A DNA stretch of 64,000 bases from Thalassotalea sp. PS06 (lineage in GTDB: Bacteria > Pseudomonadota > Gammaproteobacteria > Enterobacterales > Alteromonadaceae). The DNA lies in assembly GCF_007197775.1 (NCBI RefSeq), contig NZ_CP041638.1, positions 62,001 through 126,000 of the forward strand, read 5' to 3'. The translations under genes were made by a program, and so were the position numbers. The notes beneath the pieces were generated by a model. The model saw nothing but the letters and a program-made list of their open reading frames with translations. It was not told the origin of the DNA and did no database searches. Below are positions 27,169 to 36,600 of this stretch, piece by piece (within the stretch, counting starts at the first letter, position 1; each line of letters opens with the position of its first letter).

Positions 27169-28349
27169 CAGATCTCTTGTCCTGCATTGTGATCTTGCTC
27201 CCGGTTTTGCTCCCAGTTTTGTTTGCGTATTTGACTGTGATAATGAATCTTATAGGTGTCAAAATAGGGATTAAAATCTTCTAGCTCCAATAGATTAACA
27301 CAAGGCTTTGCGCCGGTGGGCAGAGATGTTTTTGCCTCGTCACAAAGAAGTTTTCTCGCCAGAATAATGGTTGAAAGAGTTGGGATATATGGACCATTGC
27401 CATCAGGGGCATACAAGGTCCAAGATATTTCTTGGTCTTGTCCTTGCAGATCGATACCGGCTATTTTGACTCGCATCGCGCCTTTATCGGTGCCAAATGA
27501 ACCAAAGTAATTGCTGGCGGCAACGATGGGCTTGGCTAATGGTTGCCAATTTTTAACCAGACCTATTTTGCATAAATACGCCATAGCGACCATTCCGTAA
27601 TGCAAAATACCTAACTCAAGGCCTGCCTGAAAGCTCACCCGCTCGCTTACTTGATAGAGATCGGGATAGAGTTCCAGATCCGGAATATCGACATTGGCAA
27701 GGTAGCGTTTTCGTGCAAATGCGCCAAAGTCTTCCACTTTCGGGTCCATCCAACCGTAAGCCTGTTGCCAGATCCCGTCTCGAAATACCGGAAACGGGTG
27801 GCCTGTGTAGGAAAGTATGCCGGCGACGGTTGCCAGACCTCGTTCTGCTTTATTTCCCGGAGCAATTGCAATGTCTATGGTGCTTATCGAGCTGAATTCT
27901 TCTCGATAATGATCAATCACTGCAGATGACAAACCGGGTACAGAACTGGCGCCACTTACTACCAACACGCCTTTATCTCTGGCTTGAGTGTCTAAATTGG
28001 TGATATCGCATACGAATCTTCGATCATCGGCTAAATCTATATAGTGCGCGCCTGCGTTAATGCAGACCTCAGGGACACCATAGTCTTGTCCCTGAAATGG
28101 GCCGCCGGTATGAATAACTAAATCGGGGGATAATGCCGATAACTCGCTAGCAAATTTTGAATCGTTAATATCAAGCGTGGCGGTTTTAACGACAGCTTTG
28201 GCTTTCGGCTGAAGTTGGTTCTTAAGTCGTTCGGCTTTTTCTGGATTGCGACCTGCGATATAAATTATCACGTCATCTAAATCGATTAACGCTTCACAAA
28301 TGCGCTTTCCAAAGTTTCCATAACCACCCAATATCACAACGTTTTTCAT
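27168..28349 (-). CDS. Saccharopine dehydrogenase-like NAD(P)-binding protein
   Basis: This 393-residue protein has an N-terminal Rossmann site VVILGGYGNFGKRICEAL (residues 4-21), IYIAGRNPEKAERL, and HTGGPFQGQDYGVPEVCI, as in saccharopine dehydrogenase NADP-binding family members. It is related to the trans-acting enoyl reductase/uncharacterised branch rather than to the lysine enzyme. ATG 28349 overlaps the previous stop (ATGA), preceded by AGGA; a TTG at 28367 is also in frame. Substrate unknown. Confidence 0.78.
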   Translation of the reverse strand: MKNVVILGGYGNFGKRICEALIDLDDVIIYIAGRNPEKAERLKNQLQPKAKAVVKTATLDINDSKFASELSALSPDLVIHTGGPFQGQDYGVPEVCINAGAHYIDLADDRRFVCDITNLDTQARDKGVLVVSGASSVPGLSSAVIDHYREEFSSISTIDIAIAPGNKAERGLATVAGILSYTGHPFPVFRDGIWQQAYGWMDPKVEDFGAFARKRYLANVDIPDLELYPDLYQVSERVSFQAGLELGILHYGMVAMAYLCKIGLVKNWQPLAKPIVAASNYFGSFGTDKGAMRVKIAGIDLQGQDQEISWTLYAPDGNGPYIPTLSTIILARKLLCDEAKTSLPTGAKPCVNLLELEDFNPYFDTYKIHYHSQIRKQNWEQNREQDHNAGQEI

Positions 28350-29029
28350 TTGTTTATGTCCTGACAAGCAATAGCAAAGTCAACGTGATAGTGCTCATCA
28401 TGTCTGACCCAGGAACGTTTAGTGGAAAATTGAATGTGGGCCTTTAGGTAATCGCCATAATTGGTAGCCAGAAGTTTAGGTTGTAATTGCGGGTCGAAAA
28501 TTACCCGCCATAAATCGACACCATGCTTTTTCGCGGATTTATGCAGCGCTACGATATGAGCGGCGAGGGCATCATAGTCTATCTGATAGTCTTCATATCT
28601 ATCGTTGCTATCGAATTCGATTTCGTAACCAAACTTGTTGAAAGGGTGGGTTGGCAGATGCACCGATTCACCGGATGCGTCGACAACCGGTGTCATAAAA
28701 TCAACGGACAGGCCATTACGATGGGTTTTATGGGGCTTGAACTGTCCGCCCTCAGCAAAACCGGTTTCCGCATATTTATAGACTTTATCTGGTTGTTCTG
28801 TTTCCAGCCAATGATAAGCATCGACAACAATGTCATTGACCTTCGAGTGCACATAGGTGCGTCCGGCAATTCTTGCTACTGTGCTGTAGCCGACAAAGTT
28901 ATCGCCATCGGCAGGAAGTTTTACGGCGTTTTCGATATAACCGTTTGATGTGGTGCCAAAACAGGTGCTTTGTTGTGCGATGGAATGGCTACTGAAAATT
29001 AGTAACAGTACCGATATGTATTTATTCAT
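28346..29029 (-). CDS. Penicillin-insensitive murein endopeptidase-like protein (MepA/M74)
   Basis: This 227-residue protein has a signal peptide (residues 1-18, ending SIAQ). The segments KTHRNGLSVDFMTP (near residues 100-113, His and Asp) and HDEHYHVDFAI near the C-terminus (HxH) resemble the zinc ligands of MepA-type LAS metallopeptidases. It is shorter and diverged from E. coli MepA, so it may cut another peptide bond or a different peptidoglycan link. It overlaps the FAD oxidase gene by 8 bp and the next gene by 4 bp. Confidence 0.75.
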   Translation of the reverse strand: MNKYISVLLLIFSSHSIAQQSTCFGTTSNGYIENAVKLPADGDNFVGYSTVARIAGRTYVHSKVNDIVVDAYHWLETEQPDKVYKYAETGFAEGGQFKPHKTHRNGLSVDFMTPVVDASGESVHLPTHPFNKFGYEIEFDSNDRYEDYQIDYDALAAHIVALHKSAKKHGVDLWRVIFDPQLQPKLLATNYGDYLKAHIQFSTKRSWVRHDEHYHVDFAIACQDINK

Positions 29030-30509
29030 CTGTTGAACTACTGCCCAGATTATTTATTTGCGATATGAAATGTCGTTCAAGTAATTTATTACTGAATCTG
29101 AGCTTTGGGTCAACAGCTTGTTTTACCTTTAAATATTCTTTTGCCTTAGGGTAAGCTCTGGCAAATTGTTCATCGCTTGCGTGCAACTGGTAAGGCAAAT
29201 AATAAGAGCCATTAGCGTCTAGTGCGGAATCAATCATTTCCCGGCTCCAGGTTGCAACTTTTTGCTGTGCGGCTTCGCTGGTGCCTTGACGATAGTAAAC
29301 CACAAATGCAAACACTTCGTTATCAGCCCAAGCCAACATTGAACCGGTATCCGGCAGCGCATGCCTTACCGAAACATTGAGAACATTTACCTGATGAAGC
29401 TGAAAAATATCAGCCATCGATTCGGTGAAGGTTGCGAAGTTTTCGACAGGAACAAAATACTCCCTGAGCACATAGGTGTAATCTTCTCTACTATTGGGTT
29501 CTAGCTGATTAACGTCGTAACTGGCTTCATAATTGCGCCAATGAACCGTGTCGAATCGATAAAGGATTGGTTCGAGTAGGTATTGACGGGCCCATTTAAA
29601 ACTATCATGACGGGCAACCAGTTCCGCCAAAGCTGGCTCCAGTATGTATTGCTGATGTGTATCTACAAGACGTTTACTCTGAGTTACTTGCTGATCGGTA
29701 ACACTCCAGTTTACCGCGCGCATGGACTGATAGTTCGGCGGATAGATATCGGCATTGTGAAAGACAATGTCACCATCATTAAGCACGGAATTTTTGAAGT
29801 AGTTCGGATAGTCGGCGATATCCATAACTGTGGAGCTTCTCTTTACCCGTGTATTATCTTCAAGGTGGAGTGTTACTTCACCGATAATGCCTATGCCTCC
29901 ATAACCACCAATCGTCGCGAAGAATAATTCTGGGTTAACCGTTTGCGAAGCTTCGATGACTTGCCCATCGGCAAGTACCAGCTTTATCGACTGAACCGAG
30001 CGAATTATTGGTCCTTCGCCCATGTAACGACCATGGACATTTACGCTCAATGAGCCACCAACCGTGAAATTGGCATAGGACTGCATGATTTTCACGGAAA
30101 GATCATGCTCATCCAAAACGCTTTGTAAATCTCGCCACGTTATTCCACTTTGTACCGTAACTAGCTTTTTATCAGCATTGAGATTCAAAACTTGATTGAA
30201 TTGCCGCATATCGAGATGCAGACTATTTTCTGTGGCAATTTGTCCACCCTGACTATAGCGTCCACCACCGATTGAAATTTTACCTGATGTGGTTTTTACC
30301 GAGTTAACAATATCGTTCAGGGAAGTTGGCGCAATAACTGAATTAACAGCGATGGAGTTTAATCCGGTGATGTCGTTTACGGTTGTTGAAGGAGGAACCG
30401 GTTGAGGACGATTTAATGCCGTATCGATGAAAACCCAGGAAATGTATAACACCGCCAGGAGTACCAAAAAGCCGAATCCTTTAATTGAAAATATTAAAAT
30501 CCGTTTCAT
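29022..30509 (-). CDS. Membrane-anchored FAD-linked oxidase (PCMH/lactone-oxidase-like)
   Basis: This 495-residue protein has an N-terminal membrane anchor (residues 8-29), then a PCMH-type FAD domain: ISIGGGRYSQGGQ (near 78-90), LVTVQSGITWRDL, SYANFTVGGSLSVNVHGR, and GGYGGIGIIGEVTLHL. It resembles aldonolactone oxidases and related FAD oxidoreductases; the FAD-linking His is not obvious. The catalytic part would face the periplasm. It is the first gene of the six-gene operon and overlaps the MepA-like gene by 8 bp. Substrate unknown. Confidence 0.8.
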   Translation of the reverse strand: MKRILIFSIKGFGFLVLLAVLYISWVFIDTALNRPQPVPPSTTVNDITGLNSIAVNSVIAPTSLNDIVNSVKTTSGKISIGGGRYSQGGQIATENSLHLDMRQFNQVLNLNADKKLVTVQSGITWRDLQSVLDEHDLSVKIMQSYANFTVGGSLSVNVHGRYMGEGPIIRSVQSIKLVLADGQVIEASQTVNPELFFATIGGYGGIGIIGEVTLHLEDNTRVKRSSTVMDIADYPNYFKNSVLNDGDIVFHNADIYPPNYQSMRAVNWSVTDQQVTQSKRLVDTHQQYILEPALAELVARHDSFKWARQYLLEPILYRFDTVHWRNYEASYDVNQLEPNSREDYTYVLREYFVPVENFATFTESMADIFQLHQVNVLNVSVRHALPDTGSMLAWADNEVFAFVVYYRQGTSEAAQQKVATWSREMIDSALDANGSYYLPYQLHASDEQFARAYPKAKEYLKVKQAVDPKLRFSNKLLERHFISQINNLGSSSTDE

Positions 30510-30623
30510 ATTTTTCCATCGGTTACTTTAGCTATCTGCCTATTTATACAGACAAAAACAGGATATTCAAGGGGTTATGAATGTTCAATTCAAAAGAGCT
30601 ATTAACTAAATTAAAAAGACGTA

Positions 30624-30659
30624 TTTACTTAACTTTTTCAATGTGATTAATTAAGTAAA
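30624..30659. promoter_or_regulatory. Inverted repeat upstream of the XRE regulator gene
   Basis: TTTACTTAA (30624-30632) and TTAAGTAAA (30651-30659) are perfect 9-bp arms with an 18-nt spacer, 41 bp before the regulator ATG and also upstream of the divergent operon at 30509. It is a candidate operator controlling both. Confidence 0.5.
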
Positions 30660-30700
30660 AATTCAAAAGTCATTAGTTAATTGTGGTTAGAGGTAATTAA

Positions 30701-31684
30701 ATGAATGGCGGAAATCTAATAAAGTTGGTCACGGCAAATTTAGGCTGTACCCAAAAAGAGCTGGCAAAACAACTTGGCGTATCAGGTGCGCAAATCAGTA
30801 AGTGGAAATCTGGTGAGTATATTTCCGAGGAAATGGAGGCCCTTTTGGTATCCTTGTCGGGAATTGGTAAACGGGATCCAGATATCGTGGTTTGGACTGG
30901 CGGCAATGAGCAAGCTGACCAATGGGACACGTTGGTGCGTTTTCTGGCCTCATTATCATTAGAGTTCAACGATACTGGATATTACATCGAGCCATTAACC
31001 TTAGTTGAAGATGATTTTCTGTGCTGGAAAGTACTTCAGACTCTGTTAGAAGCTGGCATTGAAATACCTCAGGCGTTTCCCGCTGCACTTGCGATTGATT
31101 ATGCAAAATATTCGCAAAAAGGCACGCAACTACCGATAGAATTTACAATGCATCCCATAGTTCAGGTTATTTTCGATAGCTTTAAAGCATTAATTCATCT
31201 TTATGGGTTTTATTCAGCCTACATCAGCGAAATCATCGAGAACTGGGATTTGAATCTGATGGATACAGAGGCTTGCAACATTGAACCTTGTCTACTCGAT
31301 TTAGCGTTCAGCAAGAGCGCCCGTCAGTCATTGTTATTGCCGGATTTTAATGATTTTAAGCACAAAACACTGAATGAATATCGACAATGGCTGGAATTGG
31401 TGAAGAAAACCGCTTTTGAGCACAATGTGCCGTTAAGGGCTGAACTGTTAAACCTTATTTATGATAACCATGAAAATATCGGTTATGCGGCTAAAGAAGA
31501 GAATACAGGCGCCAATCGTTATCGCTTACACCCAGATGTTTATATGAATGAAATGCTGCAGAACCAGCGGGCGATATTGAAACTGATGCCGGCGATCTGT
31601 GAAAAGCTTGGCATTGACCCCGGTCAGTTTGATGATGCAGAAATGCTTTTGTCAGAGGCTGCTGAGATGACGGATGTTCAGTAG
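30701..31684 (+). CDS. XRE-family helix-turn-helix protein
   Basis: This 327-residue protein has an N-terminal XRE domain (residues 4-55): LGCTQKELAKQLGVSGAQIS then KWKSGEYISEEM. The remaining 270 residues are a helical domain I do not recognise, rich in Leu, Asp and Glu, with no membrane segment or obvious ligand fold. It is divergent from the six-gene operon and an inverted repeat lies between, so it may regulate that operon. Long XRE proteins of this type also occur as standalone regulators in Alteromonadales. Confidence 0.75.
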   Translation: MNGGNLIKLVTANLGCTQKELAKQLGVSGAQISKWKSGEYISEEMEALLVSLSGIGKRDPDIVVWTGGNEQADQWDTLVRFLASLSLEFNDTGYYIEPLTLVEDDFLCWKVLQTLLEAGIEIPQAFPAALAIDYAKYSQKGTQLPIEFTMHPIVQVIFDSFKALIHLYGFYSAYISEIIENWDLNLMDTEACNIEPCLLDLAFSKSARQSLLLPDFNDFKHKTLNEYRQWLELVKKTAFEHNVPLRAELLNLIYDNHENIGYAAKEENTGANRYRLHPDVYMNEMLQNQRAILKLMPAICEKLGIDPGQFDDAEMLLSEAAEMTDVQ

Positions 31685-31703
31685 CTCAGTGCAAATGTAA
31701 AAA

Positions 31704-31725
31704 CGGCAGGACAAATGTCCTGCCG
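31704..31725. terminator. Bidirectional hairpin between convergent genes
   Basis: CGGCAGGACA (31704-31713) pairs perfectly with TGTCCTGCCG (31716-31725). It sits between the XRE gene and the convergent coiled-coil gene; no strong T-run. Confidence 0.7.
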
Positions 31726-31733
31726 AACGTTAA

Positions 31734-33863
31734 TTATTCCGCAAGCGCCAGTTGTTTCTGAGCGTATTCGAACTTCAATCGATACTCAGTCACCTGATTC
31801 TCTAAACGGCTCACATCCTCTGATAATCGTGCCTGAAGTTCTGCGTTTTCATCGCGTAACTGCTTAAGAGTTTCACGGATCTGCGCGTTACTATCTTCCT
31901 GGCGATTCTTGATTTCCGCATTTTTTTGCACAAAATCAGAGATTTTTTCTCTTTCTTCAGCAAGTTGCTGTTTCAAATCTTCAATTTCCTGACGTTCAGA
32001 GGAATTATCGTTGCGGGCTTCTAATAACCGGCTCTCCAGAACATTCTTATCCTGGTTAAGTTGGTTAATGATTGCATCGGCATTAGCTCGTTGTTTATCA
32101 CCAGATTGCTGCAATTCTTCAATCTGTTCTTTGAGCTCACGGATTTCCCCAACTTTGTCCGATAACAGCGCTTCGGTTTCCTTTTTCAGGGAATTAATGG
32201 TTTGCTGCTGACCTTCTTTAACCTGGTCTAGCTGTGTTTCCGACTTTTGTTTTACCGCCATCAACTGAGCATTAACCTTACGGAACTCTGCTTCGAGATC
32301 GGTCAGTTTCTCTTCTTTTTGGCTGACCTTGTCTTTCAATGTATTATTCTGAAGCCAAAGGCTTTTCTTCTCTTGCTCATTTTGCTTCAGTGCAAGTTCA
32401 ACATCTTCAAGGTCGGAAAGTTTTGCCTGGTAACCAGCCATTTCTTCCTGGAGTGCAGTAATATTGTCTTCGTACCCCTGGCGTTGTTCGAGAGTTTCTG
32501 TGCGACTCTTCTTCAGTTGCGCATCGAAATCATTTTCTTGTTTTCGTAACTGGGTCTCCAGATCTGAAATAATTGACAGGTGCTTCGATTCTGACGACAA
32601 ATTGCCTTTTAATTGTTGTGCCAGGGTTTCATTATCTTCTTTTATGCCAGACATTTGTTCGTCGAATGACTTTTTCTGGTTGGCAATAGCGATTTCGTGA
32701 ATTTGCTTTTGTTTTTGCAGCTCTTTACTCGCCTGCGCTAACTCTTTTTGAGCTATCGCAAGTTCCGATTTTACCTCTTGTAGCTGAGCTTTTTGTTGAT
32801 CAAATTTTGCCAACTCTTTATCGGCGTTGAGCTGGGCTTTTTGTTTTGCTGCGTCACTGGTTTTTAGCTGTTTTTGCAATTGGGTGATTTCATCTGCCTG
32901 CGCTTTTATTGCCTGTTCAACCGCTTTATCTTGAGATTTTTGCGCTTTATTTAGTTCTGTTTGTTGCTTTTTAAGGGTCGACTGAGTTTCGGTGAACTGC
33001 TGCTTTAATTCGCTTATGTCTTTGTTTAGGCCCGCATTTTTTGCTTGTAACGCCTTTAACTGCGACTGCAGTGATTCTACTTGCTCGGTTTTACCAGAAC
33101 TGGATTGTTGTAACGCTGCTAGCTGCTTTGAATGCTCGTCGAGCAAGTCATCAATGGTCTTTTTATGGTTTGCGCTCTGGCTAGATAACTTTGATTGTGC
33201 TTGCTGGGCTTCTTTCTCGGCTTTGACTAATGCTGCTTTGAACGCTTTTAATTCGTCATTCAGCGCTTTTTGTTGACCCAGGGATTTGGATTCATTGCCC
33301 TGAAGTGATTTTAATTCGGTCTGCAGGTTTTTTAATTCGACACCATGGGCCGATTTGAGCTCTTTGAGTTGTGCGGCGGTTTTGTCCAACTGGGTTTGCA
33401 GCTTGACGTTGGCCTTGCTTAGAGTATTTTTATCTTTGCTAAGTGGGTCGAGTTGACTTTGCAGAAGTTCGCGATTTTCTTGGATCAAGCGAAGTTCTTT
33501 TTGCAGTTTTTCTTCGCTGGTGATTTTCGCTTTTAATTGGTTTTCGGCTTTTTGAGTGCGCTCTTTGAGTTGGTCATATTTAACTTCGTACTGATCAATT
33601 TTGTGTTTCAGCTGTTCAATTTCGCTGTATTTCAGATTGACCGTATCATGCTTAGAACGACTCAGTTTTTCATGAACGGCAGTGAACTTTTGTTCTAGCT
33701 CTTTTTTCTGGGTTTCCAGTGCCTGAACTTTTTGTTGCTCTGCTTTAACATTGAGCTTTTCTACTAAATCAGCAAACTTATCTTCCAACTGAATAAAGAT
33801 GTCACCGGCTAACAGTTGTAACTGTTCGTCTATTTCTTGGTTTAATTCTGGCTTTGTACTCAT
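31734..33863 (-). CDS. Long coiled-coil protein of unknown function
   Basis: This 709-residue protein is almost wholly coiled coil (residues about 30-700), very rich in Gln, Lys, Glu, Ala and Leu, with no signal peptide, membrane segment or ATPase motif. The N-terminus (ELNQEIDEQLQLLAGDIFIQ) is a short non-coil part. It resembles SMC- or KfrA-like rods without their ends. It might bundle DNA, membranes or a scaffold, but no function can be read from the sequence. It stands alone, convergent with the XRE gene. Confidence 0.7.
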   Translation of the reverse strand: MSTKPELNQEIDEQLQLLAGDIFIQLEDKFADLVEKLNVKAEQQKVQALETQKKELEQKFTAVHEKLSRSKHDTVNLKYSEIEQLKHKIDQYEVKYDQLKERTQKAENQLKAKITSEEKLQKELRLIQENRELLQSQLDPLSKDKNTLSKANVKLQTQLDKTAAQLKELKSAHGVELKNLQTELKSLQGNESKSLGQQKALNDELKAFKAALVKAEKEAQQAQSKLSSQSANHKKTIDDLLDEHSKQLAALQQSSSGKTEQVESLQSQLKALQAKNAGLNKDISELKQQFTETQSTLKKQQTELNKAQKSQDKAVEQAIKAQADEITQLQKQLKTSDAAKQKAQLNADKELAKFDQQKAQLQEVKSELAIAQKELAQASKELQKQKQIHEIAIANQKKSFDEQMSGIKEDNETLAQQLKGNLSSESKHLSIISDLETQLRKQENDFDAQLKKSRTETLEQRQGYEDNITALQEEMAGYQAKLSDLEDVELALKQNEQEKKSLWLQNNTLKDKVSQKEEKLTDLEAEFRKVNAQLMAVKQKSETQLDQVKEGQQQTINSLKKETEALLSDKVGEIRELKEQIEELQQSGDKQRANADAIINQLNQDKNVLESRLLEARNDNSSERQEIEDLKQQLAEEREKISDFVQKNAEIKNRQEDSNAQIRETLKQLRDENAELQARLSEDVSRLENQVTEYRLKFEYAQKQLALAE

Positions 33864-34133
33864 AAAAGCGCCTTATTATTGTTTTCGTTTGAAAACCATG
33901 AACTTATTTAACCATCTTTAGTTAAAAGTGAAAAGAGTTTATTAGTCTGTTTTGGCTTCAAAACCAACAGTGACGCATACTGAACAATAATTTTGTGCCT
34001 GTTTTTTATACATTTTTTGCCTGTAAATTCAATGTTAACGAGATAAATATTACGGCGATAAAAGTTGCTTTTTGTATCGGGATTTTTTGTAATGTGAGTC
34101 AGATAAAATTCAATTTATTGGCTTCATGACATT

Positions 34134-35012
34134 ATGCCGTATCTTATTTTTGTATCTTTACTTTGGGCCTTTTCTTTTGGGCTGATTAAGGGACAATTAG
34201 CGGGTGTTGATTCAGGACTTATCGCTGCTTTGCGATTAGGTTTATGCTTCATCACATTTTTGCCTCTACTATTTTGGCAGCGGGGAAATCGCAATGCGTT
34301 AGTGTTAATGGCACTCGGCGCTTTGCAATTTGGTGTGATGTATATTGCATACATTCAGTCTTACCAATATTTACCCGGTTATCTGGTTGCCGTGTTCACA
34401 ATTTTCACCCCTATTTACGTATTCAGCCTCAACGCCATTTTGGAAAAGCATTTCCATTATCAACACGCCCTGGTGGTGTTGCTGTCAGTCATTGGTGCGG
34501 CGATTATGGTGGTTCAATCTGTAAATCATGAAAGCGTATTAACTGGGTTTTTGTTATTGCAGGTGGCCAATCTGGCTTTTGGTTGCGGTCAGGTGTTGTA
34601 CGTCAGATATTGTCGTTCTGATCCTGCTGCAAATACTGACAAACCATCAAGTGACGGCGTAAATATGATTTGGATGTACCTGGGTGCTGCGCTGTTGGCA
34701 TCATCCTACACCATTGTTTTTGGCGACTTTGAACGTATGTCGCTAGCAAGCGAACAAATCTGGGTGGTACTGTATTTGGGCGTAATATCTTCAGGGCTCG
34801 GCTTTTATTGCTGGAACAAAGGTGCGACTCAGGTTTCCAATACAACCTTGGCGGTGATGAACAATGCGTATATGCCGTTTGCGGTTATCTTTGCATTTAC
34901 GCTTTTCGGTGAGGAAGTTGATTTCACTCGTTTATTATTGGGCGGTGGTTGCATCATTTTAAGTGTTGCATTGTCGGTACTGATGCAAAAGCGATACGAC
35001 TCGTATCGCTAA
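34134..35012 (+). CDS. EamA family transporter (DMT superfamily)
   Basis: This 292-residue protein has about ten membrane helices in two EamA repeats (residues 1-128 and 138-285). The start LIFVSLLWAFSFGLIKGQLA and the second-repeat ending LGVISSGLGFYCWNKGATQV with a following NNAYMPFAVIFAF are typical. These are inner membrane carriers for metabolites such as amino acids. The hydrophilic loop between repeats (DPAANTDKPSSDG) is somewhat long. No neighbour hints at a substrate. Confidence 0.88.
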   Translation: MPYLIFVSLLWAFSFGLIKGQLAGVDSGLIAALRLGLCFITFLPLLFWQRGNRNALVLMALGALQFGVMYIAYIQSYQYLPGYLVAVFTIFTPIYVFSLNAILEKHFHYQHALVVLLSVIGAAIMVVQSVNHESVLTGFLLLQVANLAFGCGQVLYVRYCRSDPAANTDKPSSDGVNMIWMYLGAALLASSYTIVFGDFERMSLASEQIWVVLYLGVISSGLGFYCWNKGATQVSNTTLAVMNNAYMPFAVIFAFTLFGEEVDFTRLLLGGGCIILSVALSVLMQKRYDSYR

Positions 35013-35017
35013 TGCCT

Positions 35018-35500
35018 TTACCACTCGGATGGATCGAAAGTGCCAGTTTTATTAATCGGAATATCGGGTAACAGATTGGCGAATTCTAGCCGCGCATTAA
35101 ATTCATAGTCCACAGCCTTATTAGGTTGGTCTGCAAACTGTTTAAGCACCTTAAGACTATTGAGAAGCGACGCTTTGCCCTTGAGGGTAATGGTTTGGGT
35201 TGAGAAGGGTTCTAACGGTGGTACCTGATAACGGTTGCCGGTAAACAACGATGCACCATTAACGACAAACTCGTAACTGACCTTAGAAAAATTTAACTCA
35301 AAATCATTCGGGTTAAATACCTCGAGGGTGATTTCAAACTTTGGAGACAATCCTTTAACCGGCAGCATGCGCACACCGACAACATCAATTTCCGGCTCTT
35401 CTACATTGAACCCGAGTCCAGCACATCCAGACAGGAGTACTGCACATAATGAAATCAGAGCAGTACATCGAACCAGAGAATTCTTTAACATCAAAAACAA
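35018..35500 (-). CDS. LEA14-like (WHy domain) lipoprotein
   Basis: This 160-residue protein has a lipoprotein signal (LLSGC, Cys near residue 26) and a WHy/LEA type 2 beta-sandwich domain: EITLEVFNPNDFELNFSKV and a strand pattern to the end. An in-frame ATG at 35491 gives a shorter signal peptide and may be the true start. Bacterial LEA14-like lipoproteins have unknown roles, possibly stress protection. It is convergent with the EamA gene, only 5 bp apart. Confidence 0.8.
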   Translation of the reverse strand: MFLMLKNSLVRCTALISLCAVLLSGCAGLGFNVEEPEIDVVGVRMLPVKGLSPKFEITLEVFNPNDFELNFSKVSYEFVVNGASLFTGNRYQVPPLEPFSTQTITLKGKASLLNSLKVLKQFADQPNKAVDYEFNARLEFANLLPDIPINKTGTFDPSEW

Positions 35501-35561
35501 CCTTTTGGGTAAATTTCTTATTATGTGAAGGGATGTGTCTGAAAGGCAAGCCTTAACCCTA

Positions 35562-36293
35562 TCAAGCCTTGAGGAAATTACTCAAATCATCACTGCCACC
35601 AATATGCTGCCCATCAATGTATACCTGTGGCGTGCTCTCCTGACCGGTAATGGCTTTAAGGGATGTCAAAGTAATGGCTTTGCCCAACAATATTTCTTCA
35701 TAGCGGTAACCATGTGCAGTAAGCATTTCTTTGGCTTTGATGCAAAATGGACAGCCAGGTTTTGAGAAGATACTGACTGCCTGGGGTTTGCTGGCTTCGG
35801 GATTGATGTATTCGAGCATGGTATCGGCGTCAGATACTTCAAAGGGATCGCCGGGAATATTTGGTTCGATGAACATTTTCTCGATAATGCCATCTTTGAC
35901 TAACATCGAATAACGCCAGCTTCTTTTGCCAAATCCTAAATCCTGTTTATCAACGAGCATGCCCATGCCTTCGGTGAATTCGCCGTTACCATCTGGAATT
36001 AGGGTGATGTTTTCGCATTCCTGGTCTGCACCCCAGGCATTCATCACAAAGGTATCATTAACAGAGATGCAGACGATTTCATCAACACCATTGTCTTTGA
36101 ATGTCGCTGCCAGCTCATTAAAGCGCGGCAGATGCGTGGAAGAACAGGTGGGCGTGAATGCCCCAGGCAAAGAGAATACCACTATGGTTTTACCGGAAAA
36201 TAGTTCTTCGCTTTTTACAATTTTCCACTCATTGTCCACACGCATGGGAAATTTAACGTTTGGGATTTTTTTGCCTTCTCTATTTTCAAACAT
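35562..36293 (-). CDS. Peroxiredoxin-glutaredoxin fusion protein
   Basis: This 243-residue hybrid has an N-terminal Prx5 domain (residues 1-160) with the peroxidatic Cys in PGAFTPTCSSTHLPRF (near residue 50) and a C-terminal glutaredoxin (residues 168-243) with CPFC (KPGCPFCIKAKEML) and STPQVYIDGQHIGG. It reduces hydroperoxides with glutathione, so it would work with the Gor enzyme at 8883. The single-domain Prx at 20199 is its paralogue. A perfect palindrome lies upstream (36463-36478). Confidence 0.94.
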   Translation of the reverse strand: MFENREGKKIPNVKFPMRVDNEWKIVKSEELFSGKTIVVFSLPGAFTPTCSSTHLPRFNELAATFKDNGVDEIVCISVNDTFVMNAWGADQECENITLIPDGNGEFTEGMGMLVDKQDLGFGKRSWRYSMLVKDGIIEKMFIEPNIPGDPFEVSDADTMLEYINPEASKPQAVSIFSKPGCPFCIKAKEMLTAHGYRYEEILLGKAITLTSLKAITGQESTPQVYIDGQHIGGSDDLSNFLKA

Positions 36294-36600
36294 GGCGGTC
36301 TCCGCAATTCACGGTTGTCCTTACAGCATAGATGAAGGCTGGTGCTTTCACATTGAGATCAAAAAAACCACTAAAATCAGGCTCCTTTAATCGCATTTAG
36401 TAATCAACTTGTTTGATTTTGATTTAATAAATCTATGAATTATTTGATGCCTTTGTTATTGCTTTAACTATAGTTAAATCTACAGCTTAAGAGCCTAATT
36501 CACGATCGGGAATAGGGGCTTGAGAACGCTTAACTTTGCGTGAAACTCATTGTTCGACTAGGGTTCTAACAGGCGAATTCTGGCAATTGAGGATGTAGTT
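36294..36600. other. 307-bp divergent intergenic region with a 16-bp perfect palindrome
   Basis: TTTAACTATAGTTAAA at 36463-36478 is a perfect palindrome between the Prx-Grx fusion and the outer membrane protein gene. It is AT-rich and could be an operator; it does not match the four-part OxyR pattern. The rest shows no gene. Confidence 0.45.
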
